This document shows, piece after piece, positions 52,209 to 61,583 of a stretch of 64,000 nt of DNA. Under the pieces are notes generated by a model, which was not told the origin of the DNA, did not search any database, and was given only the letters and a program-made list of their open reading frames with translations. The position numbers and the translations under genes are program-made. Position 1 is the stretch's first letter, and the number at the start of each line of letters is the position of its first letter. Source of the stretch: Streptomyces sp. CoH27 (GTDB lineage Bacteria; Actinomycetota; Actinomycetes; Streptomycetales; Streptomycetaceae); assembly GCF_020181035.1 (NCBI RefSeq), contig NZ_JAIQYY010000003.1, forward strand, positions 214,885 through 278,884, read 5' to 3'.

Positions 52209-53135
52209 TCAGGCCGTGGCCAACGTCTCCCTGATCGATGTGATCGCCTCCGGCCCCACCCGGCAGCACCCCCCGATGAGCCGCGCACCCGCGTCCCGCC
52301 AGGTCTTCACCTGCTCGGCGCCGAACCGCGACCGCCCCGTCCAGGCCCGCGCCTCCGCGTCCCAGGCCTCCCCGCTGTTGGGGTAGACCACGACCGGCTT
52401 GCCGGTGACCCGCGCCGCGATCTCCACGGCAGGCTCGACATCCTGCGGAGCGCAGCAGTTCACGCCCACCGCGATCACCTCGTCCACGTCGGCGGCCGGC
52501 GCGAACGCCTCCTCCAGGGGCTGGCCGGCCCGCGTGTGCATACCGTCGACCGTGTACGACAGCCACGCCGGCACCCCGAGCCCTCGCACCACCCTGAGCA
52601 GCGCGGCGGCCTCGTCGGCGTCCGGAACCGTCTCCAGCGCGAGGACGTCCGGCCCGGCGGCAGCCAGTACCTCCATGCGCGGCCGGTGGAAACGCTCCAG
52701 CTCGTCCACGCTCAGCCCGTACCGGCCCCGGTACTCGGAGCCGTCCGCGAGCATCGCCCCGTACGGCCCGACCGAGGCCGCCACCCACAGCGGCCGCCCG
52801 ACGCCCGTGTCCCCGGCCCGGCGGGCGGCCGTACGCGCGAGGCCGACGCTCAGCGCGAGGAGCCGCGCCGCCTCCTCGTGGCCGATGCCGCGCCGGGCGA
52901 AGCCCTCGAAGGTGGCCTGGTAGCTGGCGGTGATCGCGACGTCCGCGCCCGCCAGGAAGTAGGCGAGATGTGCCTCGGCAATTGCTTCCGGCTGCTCGGC
53001 CAGCAGCCGCGCCGACCACAGTTCGTCGCTCAGGTCGTGCCCGGCCGACTCCAGCTGATTGGACATGCCGCCGTCGAGGACGACCGTCCCGGCGGCGAGG
53101 GCGTCGGCGAGGCTGGGGGAGATGCTGCTGTTCAT
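52209..53135 (-). CDS. mmuM: homocysteine S-methyltransferase
   Basis: A 308-residue zinc-dependent methyltransferase (TIM barrel). Zinc ligands are the Cys of VGVNCCAPQD and the Cys pair of IGGCCRVGPEAI. DGGMSNQLESAGHDL and ITASYQATFEGF are typical N-terminal blocks. It makes methionine from homocysteine, usually with S-methylmethionine, a plant-derived methyl donor. ATG 53135. It is divergent from an APC transporter gene, as mmuM often is from its permease; that pairing is inference. Confidence 0.92.
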   Translation of the reverse strand: MNSSISPSLADALAAGTVVLDGGMSNQLESAGHDLSDELWSARLLAEQPEAIAEAHLAYFLAGADVAITASYQATFEGFARRGIGHEEAARLLALSVGLARTAARRAGDTGVGRPLWVAASVGPYGAMLADGSEYRGRYGLSVDELERFHRPRMEVLAAAGPDVLALETVPDADEAAALLRVVRGLGVPAWLSYTVDGMHTRAGQPLEEAFAPAADVDEVIAVGVNCCAPQDVEPAVEIAARVTGKPVVVYPNSGEAWDAEARAWTGRSRFGAEQVKTWRDAGARLIGGCCRVGPEAITSIRETLATA

Positions 53136-53330
53136 GTCACGACGCTAGTCGAAGCGGAGCCGGGACGGGCCACGGTGTCCAGCAGGTGAGCATCCCCGGC
53201 GTTGGGTCCAACCTGCGAAAACCCTGTACGCACCGGGTTTGTGTCCAGTGCATGAACAGATCGCCCAGCATATGGACCACGGGGTTACGATCACGCTCCT
53301 CCCCGCTCCTGCTCCCTCCCCGGAACCGCC

Positions 53331-54773
53331 ATGACTGCCCCCGACTCCACCGCCCCCGACTCCACCGCCCCTGACTCCACCGCCCCTGACTCCACCGCCC
53401 CGGACTCCACCGAGTCCACCGAAGCCGCCCCGCTCACCGGGACCCCCGCTGCCCCCCGGCGCCGCTCCTTCGGCCTCGTTGCCGCGACCGCCCTGGTCAT
53501 GGGCAACATCATCGGCGGCGGCATCTTCGCTCTGCCCTCCGCCGTCGCCCCGTACGGCACCGTCAGCCTGCTCGCGTTCGCCGTGCTGTCCGTCGCCGCC
53601 GTCCTGCTCGCCCTGCTCTTCGGGAAGCTGGCCCGGCGCAGCCCGGTCACCGGCGGGCTGTACGTCTACCCGCGCGACGCGTTCGGCCCGTTCGCGGGGT
53701 TCCTGTCGGCGTGGTCGTACTGGACGATGTGCTGGGTCAGCATCGCCGCGCTCGCGGTCGCCGTCGTCGGGTACACCGACGTTCTCATCCCGCTGCACGG
53801 CAACCACCTGCTCGAAGGCCTGGTCGCGCTCGCCACGCTGTGGCTGCCGGCCGCCGCGAACTTCGCCGGCACCCGCTGGGTCGGCGCGGTGCAGATCGTC
53901 TCCACCGTGCTGAAATTCGTCCCCCTCCTCCTGGTGGCCACCGTCGGCCTGTTCTTCGTCCACGCCGACAACTTCGGCCCGTTCAACGCCACGAGCGACA
54001 GTGTCCCGGGTGCCGTCGCCGCCTCGGCCGCGCTGCTCCTCTACAGCTTCCTCGGAGTGGAGTCGGCCGCGGTGAGCGCCGGCGAGGTGGACGACCCCGA
54101 GCGCACGGTCGGCCGCGCGAGCGTCCTCGGCACTCTGGGCTCCGCCCTCGTCTACCTGCTCGGCACGGTCGCCGTCTTCGGCCTGGTGCCGCACGAGCAA
54201 CTGGCCACGTCGGGCGCGCCCTTCGCCGACGCGGTGAACGCGATCACCGGCGGCCACTGGGGCGGCACCGCGATCGCGCTGGTCGCCGTCGTCTCGATCG
54301 TCGGCTGCCTCAACGGCTGGATCCTGATGGCCGCGCAGATGCCGTACGCCGCCGCCCGAGACGGGCTCTTCCCGGCGCCGTTCGCCACGGTGGGCAAGGG
54401 CGGTGTGCCGGGCTTCGGAGTGTGGGCCTGCGCGGTGCTCGGCACGGTCCTGATCGCCCTCAATTACACGGCGGGCCCCGACACCACCTTCCGGATCCTC
54501 GTCCTGATCACCACCTTCACCGGCTGCGTGCCCTATCTGCTGTCGGCGGCCGCGCAGTTGTACTGGCTGGCCCGGGGTTCGCGCGCCCAGGTCCGGCCGG
54601 CCGGGCTGGCCCGGGACCTGATCGTCGCCGCCCTGTCCTTCGCCTTCTCCTTCTGGCTGATCGCGGGCGCCGGCTACGCGGCCGTCTACCAGGGCGTGCT
54701 GTTCCTCTTCGCGGGCATCCCGGTGTACGTGTGGCTGCGCGGCCGCCAGGACCCGGCCGAGACGCCCGCCTAG
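53331..54773 (+). CDS. APC-family amino acid permease
   Basis: A 480-residue transporter with about 12 TM segments. TM1 GLVAATALVMGNIIGGGIFAL has the unwound GxG ligand motif of the APC superfamily. The N-terminus is five APDST pentapeptides coded by a 15-nt tandem repeat, a soluble and probably disordered tail. The layout is closest to basic amino acid/polyamine antiporters; S-methylmethionine is possible given mmuM next door. The ATG follows CCGGAACC without a clear ribosome site. Confidence 0.88.
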   Translation: MTAPDSTAPDSTAPDSTAPDSTAPDSTESTEAAPLTGTPAAPRRRSFGLVAATALVMGNIIGGGIFALPSAVAPYGTVSLLAFAVLSVAAVLLALLFGKLARRSPVTGGLYVYPRDAFGPFAGFLSAWSYWTMCWVSIAALAVAVVGYTDVLIPLHGNHLLEGLVALATLWLPAAANFAGTRWVGAVQIVSTVLKFVPLLLVATVGLFFVHADNFGPFNATSDSVPGAVAASAALLLYSFLGVESAAVSAGEVDDPERTVGRASVLGTLGSALVYLLGTVAVFGLVPHEQLATSGAPFADAVNAITGGHWGGTAIALVAVVSIVGCLNGWILMAAQMPYAAARDGLFPAPFATVGKGGVPGFGVWACAVLGTVLIALNYTAGPDTTFRILVLITTFTGCVPYLLSAAAQLYWLARGSRAQVRPAGLARDLIVAALSFAFSFWLIAGAGYAAVYQGVLFLFAGIPVYVWLRGRQDPAETPA

Positions 54774-54782
54774 CCTGGGGAG

Positions 54783-55919
54783 GTGACCACACCTCTCCCC
54801 GGCGCGCCGGGTGCCCCGGAACTGCTCCGAGGCGAACTGCGTGCCATCTTCGGCGAGTTCACCGGTCCGCCGGAGTCCACGCCGCTGGCCCACAATCCGC
54901 GCAACGGCGTCACGGCGGGCGTCTGGCGGGTCCGGGCGGGCGACCGCTCGGCCGTTCTGAAGGTGCTGACCCGGTCGAAGCGGACGGAAGCGGGCTGGGC
55001 GGCCTCGGCGGATCCGCGGCACTGGAAGTACTGGCGCCGTGAGGCCGAGGTGTACGCCTCCGGGCTCACCGGGGTGTGGCGGTCGTCAGGGTTGCGCGGC
55101 CCCCGGCTGCCGACGGCGGCCGAACGGCCCGGCGGGGACGTGGCGTTGTGGCTTGAGGACGTGCCGGGCGAGCCGGCCACCGGCTGGCCGTTCGACCGCC
55201 ACATCGAGCACGCCAGCCGCCTGGGTGCAGCCCAGGGCGCGGCCCGCGTCGCGGACCGGCCATGGTTCTCCCGGCACTTCCTGCGCGACGACATCGGTGC
55301 CACGACCCTCGGCGAGGAACTGCTGGACAGCGACGAGGCCTGGCAGCAGCCCCTGGTGCGCGACCACTTCCCGCCCGGACTGCGGCGGGACATGGTCCGG
55401 CTGCGGCACGACCGGGAGTGGTTCCTGCGGGTGGTGGAGGCGCTTCCGCGCGCCTTCTGCCATCTCGACCTGTGGCCGGCGAACGTCATCGGCGCCGGGC
55501 CGGACACGGTGCTGCTCGACTGGGCCTTCGCCGGTGACGGCGCCCTCGGCGAGGACCTCGGCAACTACCTCCCGGACTCGGTCTTCGACCTGTTCGTGCC
55601 GGCCGCCCGGCTGCCCCGGTACGCGGCCGCCGCCTACGACGCCTATCTGCACGGCCTGCGGGAGAGCGGCCACCGCGGTGACGAGCGGCTTGTCCGGCTG
55701 GCCGTGTGCGCATCCGCGGTGAAGTACGAGTGGCTCACCGCCCAGATGCTCGCCCGCGCGGGGGAGGAGCAGCTGGACTACGGCGGCGGACGCACCGTCT
55801 CCGCCGAACTCCGCTACCGCGAACGGGGTTTGGTGCTCGCCTTCCTCGCGGACCGGGCCCGCGAGGCCCGCACGCTCGCCCCGCTCCTGGGCTTCCCGGA
55901 GGCGCCGAGCGGCCGCTGA
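54783..55919 (+). CDS. phosphotransferase family protein (APH fold)
   Basis: A 378-residue kinase-like enzyme: Lys in SAVLKVLTRSKR, Brenner motif FCHLDLWPANVIG and the metal Asp of VLLDWAFAGDGA. Longer than typical APH owing to an N-terminal extension and a helical C-terminus. GTG 54783 has TAGCCT (54771-54776) 6 nt upstream, so it is leaderless; the -10 overlaps the preceding stop region. Substrate is unknown. Confidence 0.82.
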   Translation: MTTPLPGAPGAPELLRGELRAIFGEFTGPPESTPLAHNPRNGVTAGVWRVRAGDRSAVLKVLTRSKRTEAGWAASADPRHWKYWRREAEVYASGLTGVWRSSGLRGPRLPTAAERPGGDVALWLEDVPGEPATGWPFDRHIEHASRLGAAQGAARVADRPWFSRHFLRDDIGATTLGEELLDSDEAWQQPLVRDHFPPGLRRDMVRLRHDREWFLRVVEALPRAFCHLDLWPANVIGAGPDTVLLDWAFAGDGALGEDLGNYLPDSVFDLFVPAARLPRYAAAAYDAYLHGLRESGHRGDERLVRLAVCASAVKYEWLTAQMLARAGEEQLDYGGGRTVSAELRYRERGLVLAFLADRAREARTLAPLLGFPEAPSGR

Positions 55920-55954
55920 GCCGTACTCGGAGCGCGTACGCGGACGACGCCGAA

Positions 55955-56015
55955 GAAAGGGCTTTCCGTTCCGCGTGTCGAACCCATTGACCCCTCGGAT
56001 GCTCACCCGTACCTT
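55955..56015 (+). promoter_or_regulatory. GAAAGGGCTTTC operator and promoter of GH43
   Basis: The palindrome GAAAGGGCTTTC (55955-55966) is followed by TTGACC (55987-55992) and TACCTT (56010-56015), 17 bp apart. The operator is near -60, upstream of the -35, unlike the other boxes. An identical 12-mer occurs at 60339-60350. Confidence 0.65.
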
Positions 56016-56086
56016 TTCGGCGTTCGGCATTACAGATGATGTACGACATCTCGAACCTCCCGTTTCCCCACCGAGAGGCAACCCGC

Positions 56087-57172
56087 ATGAGCCGCGAACC
56101 CGACCTGTCCCACATACCCAGCCGCCGACTGATGTTGAAGGGCGCCGCGCTCGCCGCGGGAGCACTGGCCACCGTCCCCGGCACGGCCCAGGCCGCCCCC
56201 GTCGACGCCACCGAGAAAGCCGGCCCGTACGTGAACCCCCTGGTCCTCCAGCGCGCCGACCCCCACATCACCCGCCACACCGACGGCCTCTACTACTTCA
56301 CGGCCACCGTCCCCGAGTACGACCGCATCATCCTGCGCCGCTCGCGCACCCTGAACGGCCTCTCCACCGCCACCGAGTCCGTGATCTGGCGGGCCCACGC
56401 CACCGGCCCGATGGGCGCGCACATCTGGGCGCCCGAGCTGCACCGCATCGGCGGCAAGTGGTACATCTACTTCGCGTCGGCCCCCGCCGAGGACGTGTGG
56501 GCGATCCGTATCTGGGTACTGGAGAACTCCAACTCCGATCCTTTCAAGGGGAGTTGGGTGGAGCGCGGCCAGATCCGCACCGCCTGGGAGACGTTCTCCC
56601 TCGACGCCACCACCTTCAAGCACCGCGGCGCCCGCTACCTGGTCTGGGCGCAGCACGAACCCGGCATGGACAACAACACCGCGCTGTGGATCTCGAAGAT
56701 GGCCAACCCCTGGACCCTCACGGGACCCCAAGTGCGCCTCTCCACCCCGGAGTTCGACTGGGAGTGCGTCGGCTACAAGGTCAACGAGGGCCCGTACGCC
56801 CTGCAGCGGGGCGGCCGGGTCTTCCTCACCTACTCGGCCAGCGCCACCGACTACCACTACTGCGTCGGCCTGCTGACCGCCGACGCCGACAGCGACCTGA
56901 TGGACGCCCGGAGCTGGACCAAGTCCCCCGTCCCGGTCTTCACCAGCAACGACACCACCCACCAGTACGGCCCCGGCCACAACTGCTTCACCGTCGCCGA
57001 GGACGGCCGCAGCGACGTCCTCGTCTACCACACCCGCCAGTACAAGGAGATCACCGGCGACCCCCTGCACGACCCCAACCGCCACACCCGGATCCAGAAG
57101 CTCGGCTGGAAGCCCGACGGCACCCCGGACTTCGGCGTGCCCGTCGCCGACACCGTGAAGGAGGGTGTGTGA
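56087..57172 (+). CDS. GH43 alpha-L-arabinofuranosidase-like enzyme, Tat-secreted
   Basis: A 361-residue five-bladed propeller glycosidase. The signal SRRLMLKGAALAAGALATV is of Tat type. Catalytic candidates are Asp in LQRADPHITRHTDG, Asp in FSLDATTFKHRG and Glu in KVNEGPYALQRGG. The pattern is that of exo-arabinofuranosidases of GH43, acting on arabinan side chains. ATG 56087 follows GAGAGG. It is co-transcribed with the next GH43, one nt away. Confidence 0.88.
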   Translation: MSREPDLSHIPSRRLMLKGAALAAGALATVPGTAQAAPVDATEKAGPYVNPLVLQRADPHITRHTDGLYYFTATVPEYDRIILRRSRTLNGLSTATESVIWRAHATGPMGAHIWAPELHRIGGKWYIYFASAPAEDVWAIRIWVLENSNSDPFKGSWVERGQIRTAWETFSLDATTFKHRGARYLVWAQHEPGMDNNTALWISKMANPWTLTGPQVRLSTPEFDWECVGYKVNEGPYALQRGGRVFLTYSASATDYHYCVGLLTADADSDLMDARSWTKSPVPVFTSNDTTHQYGPGHNCFTVAEDGRSDVLVYHTRQYKEITGDPLHDPNRHTRIQKLGWKPDGTPDFGVPVADTVKEGV

Positions 57173-57173
57173 G

Positions 57174-58583
57174 ATGAGACGCGTGTACGCCCTCCTGCTC
57201 GCCCTGTGCTGCGCCCTCGCCGCCGCGCTGACGGCGGCCGGACCCGCCCAGGCGGCACCGCAGACGATCACCAACGGCACGCAGTTCACGGACACTTCGG
57301 GCAGCGCCGTACACGCCCACGGCGGCGGTGTCATCAAGGTCGGCTCTTACTACTACTGGTTCGGCGAGGACCGCAACAGCGACAACACCTTCCGCTACGT
57401 CGACGCCTACCGCTCGACCGACCTGAAGAACTGGGAGTTCCGCGCCCACGTCCTGTCCCAGTCCTCCGCCGCCGAGCTGTCCACCGCCTACATCGAGCGC
57501 CCGAAAGTCATCTACAACGCGGCCACCGGCACGTTCGTGATGTGGATGCACAAGGAGAACGGCGTCGACTACACCCAGGCCCGCGCCGCCGTCGCCGTGT
57601 CCGACACGGTCGACGGCAGCTACTCGTACCAGGGCAGCTTCCAGCCGCTCGGCCAGTACCAGTCCCGCGACATGACCACGTTCGTCGACACCGACGGCAC
57701 CGCCTACCTGGTCTCGTCCGCCAACAACAACTACGACCTGAACATCTACAAGCTCACCGCCGACTACACCGGCATCGCCGGCCTGGTCGCCAACCCCTGG
57801 CCCGGCGGACACCGCGAGGCTCCGGCCCTGTTCAAGCGGGGCGGCGTCTACTTCATGCTGACGTCGGCTGCCACGGGCTGGAGCCCCAACCAGCAGCAGT
57901 ACGCCACCGCCACCTCCCCGGCCGGCCCCTGGACCTCCTGGAAGAACGTCGGCGACTCCACCGCCTACGGTTCCCAGACCGCCTACGTCCTTGCCGTACA
58001 GGGCAGTTCGGGCACCTCGTACCTCTACATGGGTGACCGCTGGGGCAACTCCTTCGGCGGGACGGTCGACGACTCCCGGTACGTGTGGCTGCCGCTGACC
58101 TTCCCGGCCGCCACGTCGATGTCGATGTCCTGGTCCCCCGAGATCACCGTCGACACCACCGCCGGCACGATCACCGGCACCAGTGCCACGTACAACACCC
58201 TGATCGCCCGGCACAGTTCCAAGTGCGCCGACGTACCGAACCAGTCCCTGTGGCAGGGTGCCGCGATCAGCCAGTACACCTGCAACGGCGGCACCAACCA
58301 GAAATGGTGGTTCAAGGACCTCGGCAACGGTTACTACGAGCTGATGGGCCGGGGCAGCTCGCTGTGCCTCCAGGAGAACGCGAGCAACGTGACGCAGGAG
58401 GACTGCACCGCCGCCACCGCCCAGCAGTGGTCGGTCGCCGCCTCGGGCTCCTACGTGAACGTCGAGGCCCGTACGACCGGAGAGTGCCTGGACGTGTCCG
58501 GCGCGTCCACCGCCGACTCCGCCGCGGTCATCACCTACACCTGCAACGGCGGCACGAACCAGCAGTGGACACGTGGAACATGA
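57174..58583 (+). CDS. GH43 with C-terminal ricin-type CBM13 (exo-beta-1,3-galactanase-like)
   Basis: A 469-residue secreted enzyme: Sec signal (LLLALCCALAAALTAAGPAQA), GH43 propeller (about 30-335; HAHGGGVIKVGSYYYWFGED, AYIERPKVIYNAATG, HREAPALFKRGGVYFMLTSA), then a ricin-B/CBM13 trefoil (about 340-469) with QxW-like repeats ending GGTNQKWW and GGTNQQW. This GH43-CBM13 combination is known from Streptomyces exo-beta-1,3-galactanases that degrade arabinogalactan. AAGGAGGG precedes ATG 57174. It ends 7 bp from the convergent PL4 gene. Confidence 0.88.
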   Translation: MRRVYALLLALCCALAAALTAAGPAQAAPQTITNGTQFTDTSGSAVHAHGGGVIKVGSYYYWFGEDRNSDNTFRYVDAYRSTDLKNWEFRAHVLSQSSAAELSTAYIERPKVIYNAATGTFVMWMHKENGVDYTQARAAVAVSDTVDGSYSYQGSFQPLGQYQSRDMTTFVDTDGTAYLVSSANNNYDLNIYKLTADYTGIAGLVANPWPGGHREAPALFKRGGVYFMLTSAATGWSPNQQQYATATSPAGPWTSWKNVGDSTAYGSQTAYVLAVQGSSGTSYLYMGDRWGNSFGGTVDDSRYVWLPLTFPAATSMSMSWSPEITVDTTAGTITGTSATYNTLIARHSSKCADVPNQSLWQGAAISQYTCNGGTNQKWWFKDLGNGYYELMGRGSSLCLQENASNVTQEDCTAATAQQWSVAASGSYVNVEARTTGECLDVSGASTADSAAVITYTCNGGTNQQWTRGT

Positions 58584-58590
58584 CGATTGT

Positions 58591-60270
58591 TCAGGCGAGC
58601 AGGTCGATCGCGTCGATCGCCGTGCCGGCGCTGAGATAGCCCGTCGTCCCCGAACCGCTCACGATGTCGATCTTCAGCACGTTGTACTGGCTGGTGTCCG
58701 TGAGCCACGCGGTGGCCGGGACGCTGTAGGAGAACGTGTAGTTGTTGCCCCGGTACGAGCCGACCGTCAGGGACCGGGTGCTCGGCTGGGTGGGCGGGGA
58801 GGGGATCGCCGAGGTCCAGTTGCCGTTGACCGTGATCTGCGGCCGGCCGTTGGCGTAGGCGGTGGTCACGCCGATCCGCAGGGTGTGCGCGGCGGCGGCC
58901 TGGGCGGCGGTGAGCTTGAAGTAGACGAGCAGGCCGCCGTTGACGTCCTTCCACAGGTAGCACGGGAAGGCGGAGGTCTCGGAACCGCTTCCGATCACCA
59001 CGTTCCCGGTCCAGGAGGAGGCCCGCACGTCCGAGGGGTGCGCGTACGTCATCAGATCCGCGTTCTTGAATCCGCTCGGTGTGCCGTCCCAGTTGCCGAT
59101 GCGCCAGATGGCGCTCGCGTTCGACGGGTCGTTGGACGACGGGACGGCGATCGTGTTGAGGGTCGTCGTCGCGCCCGCGGACACGGTCACCTGTGTGGTG
59201 TATACAGCCAACTCGCCTTTGTAGACAGTCAGCGTGTATGCACCCGGCAGGATCCTGGACACCGAGAACCAGCCGTCCGACGCCCGCGCCGTACCCCAGT
59301 ACTGCGCCGCCGAGTTGGCGAGCCCGACCGTGTACGTGTACGCCGTGTCCCGTCCGCTGATGCCGACGCCGGCCACCCGGCCCCGGCCGCTGTCGGCGAC
59401 GTACCCGGAGATGCCGAGCGAGTCGGCCCACGGCGTGGTGAGGGTGCCGTGGTACAGCGAGGACGAGGGCGCCCCGCCGTCGGTGAAGGCGATGACGTAC
59501 GGGCCCTGGAGGCCGAAGCGCTCGGCCTCGGTCTGGTTCTCGCCGTAGTAGAGGATCTCGTACAGTCCGCCGCCGTCGGCGCTCTGGTGGCGCAGCAGCG
59601 AGCGGTAGAAGGGGCCGCCGGAGGCCTTCTCGTGGTTGCTGCGGACGATCCACAGGCCGACGCTGCCGGTGGTCCAGCCGATGTAGTCGTAGTCGACGAC
59701 CCGGTGCCTGGAGTAGTGCTTGGAGCGGGTCTGGCCGTCGGACTTGGCGAAGACGTCCGAGGCCTCGACGGTGCTGGTGGTGTAGGTGTAGGAGTCCGGT
59801 TCGTCGTTGAGGAACAGGCCCGCTTTCACGCGCACGATGTACCGGGTGGCGGTGACCGAGGAGTCGGCCTTGTTGGTCCACAGGTAGATGTTGTTCTCGC
59901 CGCTGCGGGCCGCGTAGTAGTGCCGCAGTGTGCCGTAGGCGACGGAGATCAGGATGGTCGAGCCGGACTGGGCCAGGGTGACGGTGGAGGTGCCGAGGCC
60001 GGACTCGACGTGGGAGTTCTTGCCGCCGTAGCCCTGGTACTCGGTGCCCTTGTACACCAGCGAGGTCAGGTCGCCGTTGGTCTTGCTGACCTTGAAGACG
60101 AGGCCGGCGCCGGTGTCGACGACGTAGTCGGAGCCGTCGTCGCTCCAGCCGAAGCCCACCGCCGACGCGGTGGCCGCGAGCGGGCCGGCGAGGGCGGCCG
60201 TACCGGCGGCGGCTGCGGCGGTGACGACGACGGCGCGGCGCGTGACCGCGCTGTTCGAGGATCCGGACAT
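58591..60270 (-). CDS. PL4 rhamnogalacturonan lyase
   Basis: A 559-residue exported protein with a Tat-type N-terminus (TRRAVVVTAAAAAGTAALAG). An N-terminal beta-sandwich supersandwich domain (about 40-290; VVDTGAGLVFKVSKTNGDLT, TRYIVRVKAGLFLNDEPD) is followed by an FN3-like module (about 300-370). The C-terminal jelly-roll carries the diagnostic WRIGNWDGTPSGFKN and YAHPSDVRASSW. It cleaves the rhamnogalacturonan I backbone by beta-elimination outside the cell. Divergent from the CE12 gene, sharing a 189-bp operator-rich region. Confidence 0.92.
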   Translation of the reverse strand: MSGSSNSAVTRRAVVVTAAAAAGTAALAGPLAATASAVGFGWSDDGSDYVVDTGAGLVFKVSKTNGDLTSLVYKGTEYQGYGGKNSHVESGLGTSTVTLAQSGSTILISVAYGTLRHYYAARSGENNIYLWTNKADSSVTATRYIVRVKAGLFLNDEPDSYTYTTSTVEASDVFAKSDGQTRSKHYSRHRVVDYDYIGWTTGSVGLWIVRSNHEKASGGPFYRSLLRHQSADGGGLYEILYYGENQTEAERFGLQGPYVIAFTDGGAPSSSLYHGTLTTPWADSLGISGYVADSGRGRVAGVGISGRDTAYTYTVGLANSAAQYWGTARASDGWFSVSRILPGAYTLTVYKGELAVYTTQVTVSAGATTTLNTIAVPSSNDPSNASAIWRIGNWDGTPSGFKNADLMTYAHPSDVRASSWTGNVVIGSGSETSAFPCYLWKDVNGGLLVYFKLTAAQAAAAHTLRIGVTTAYANGRPQITVNGNWTSAIPSPPTQPSTRSLTVGSYRGNNYTFSYSVPATAWLTDTSQYNVLKIDIVSGSGTTGYLSAGTAIDAIDLLA

Positions 60271-60332
60271 GGGGGTGCCTCCTTCGGGAGGTCCGGGAGT
60301 GCGGGTGTGAGGCAGAGTGACAGTTGAATCGA

Positions 60333-60404
60333 TTTCGCGAAAGGGCTTTCGCTGCTTTGCAGTTGGCGATCGTATGAATTCGATGAGAGGCCTAGAAAGC
60401 GCTT
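60333..60404. promoter_or_regulatory. operator cluster between PL4 and CE12 genes
   Basis: TTTCGCGAAA (60333-60342) overlaps GAAAGGGCTTTC (60339-60350). The core AAGCGCTT (60397-60404, in AGAAAGCGCTTGCC) lies 56 nt before the CE12 GTG. A minus-strand -10-like TACGAT (60374-60369) is present. Shared boxes make coordinated induction of lyase and esterase likely. Confidence 0.65.
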
Positions 60405-60459
60405 GCCGGGAGCGGTACGGTCCACCGGCCGGACCTTGCGAATCGCCGAGGAGTCACGA

Positions 60460-61518
60460 GTGAGACGTTTCAACGCTGTGCGCGGCGCCGTCCTGACAGC
60501 CGTCACCGTCACCCTGTGCGCGACCCTGGCGGCCACCCCCGCCCAGGCCCACCCCGGACCGCGGCCGCTCGGCCTGGAGAACTGCACCGCCACCGGCTGC
60601 CACTTCGACGTCCCGCCGGGCACCTACGACGTCACGGTCCGGCTCGGCGGCGCGGCGGCCTCCAGCACCGCCATCACCGGCGAGACCCGGCGCTCGCTGC
60701 TCCCGGAGACCGCCGTCGCCGCCGGCGAGCGCGCCACCCGCGCCTTCACCGCGAACGTCCGCACCCCCGAGGGCGAACCGACCGGACCCGACGGCACCCC
60801 CGGCCTGGACCTCACCCTCGGCGGCTCCGCCCCCGCCCTGGCCGGCATCAGCGTCACCCCCGCCCACCATGCCCGCCAGATCATCCTCATCGGCGACTCC
60901 ACCGTCTGCGACCAGCCCGCCGCCCCCTACTCCGGCTGGGGCCAGCAGCTCCCGCAGTACCTGCGCAAGGGCCTGTCCGTCGCCAACTACGCCGACTCCG
61001 GCGAGAGTACGGTCACCTACCTGGCCGACCCGCAGCTCTGGGGCACCGTCCAGCCCCTGATCCGCCCCGGCGACCTCGTCCTCGTCCAGCTCGCCCACAA
61101 CGACAAGACCATCGACGAGGCCACCTACCGGGCCAACCTGGAGACCCTCGTCGCCGGCATCCGGGACAAGGGCGGCGAACCGGTGCTCGTCACCCCCGTC
61201 GTGCGCCGCTGGTTCAACGCCGACGGCACCCTGAACAACAACACCGCCCTGCTGGTCAACGGCCTCGGCGTCGACCTCCCGGCCGTCATGCGGTCCGTCG
61301 CCGCCGCCGAGAACGTCCCCCTGATCGACCTCACGGCGAAGACCAAGACGCTGGTGGAGTCCCTCGGCGTGGCGGGCTCCAAGGCGATCTACCTCTCCAA
61401 CGAGAAGCGCGACAACACCCATACCTCCGTGCACGGCGCGACCGTCTTCGCGGGCCTCGTCCGCGACGCGCTCGTCGCCCAGCACCTGGTGCCCGAGGGC
61501 CTGGTGCGGGTGGGATGA
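60460..61518 (+). CDS. CE12 rhamnogalacturonan acetylesterase (SGNH hydrolase)
   Basis: A 352-residue exported enzyme with signal VTVTLCATLAATPAQA. An N-terminal beta-sandwich (CHFDVPPGTYDVTVRLGG) of about 100 residues precedes the SGNH core. There the nucleophile Ser is in ILIGDSTVCDQ (near 146), with Gly/Asn blocks ANYADSGEST and LVQLAHNDKT, and the Asp-His pair in DNTHTSVHGA (near 315-325). It removes acetyl groups from rhamnogalacturonan, opening it to the PL4 lyase. GTG 60460 follows GAGGAG. Confidence 0.92.
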   Translation: MRRFNAVRGAVLTAVTVTLCATLAATPAQAHPGPRPLGLENCTATGCHFDVPPGTYDVTVRLGGAAASSTAITGETRRSLLPETAVAAGERATRAFTANVRTPEGEPTGPDGTPGLDLTLGGSAPALAGISVTPAHHARQIILIGDSTVCDQPAAPYSGWGQQLPQYLRKGLSVANYADSGESTVTYLADPQLWGTVQPLIRPGDLVLVQLAHNDKTIDEATYRANLETLVAGIRDKGGEPVLVTPVVRRWFNADGTLNNNTALLVNGLGVDLPAVMRSVAAAENVPLIDLTAKTKTLVESLGVAGSKAIYLSNEKRDNTHTSVHGATVFAGLVRDALVAQHLVPEGLVRVG

Positions 61519-61583
61519 ACTCCTGGGGCGCTCCGACCGGAACCGGGGCGCCCCAGGACCCGCCAGGAAGGAACGCCACCACC

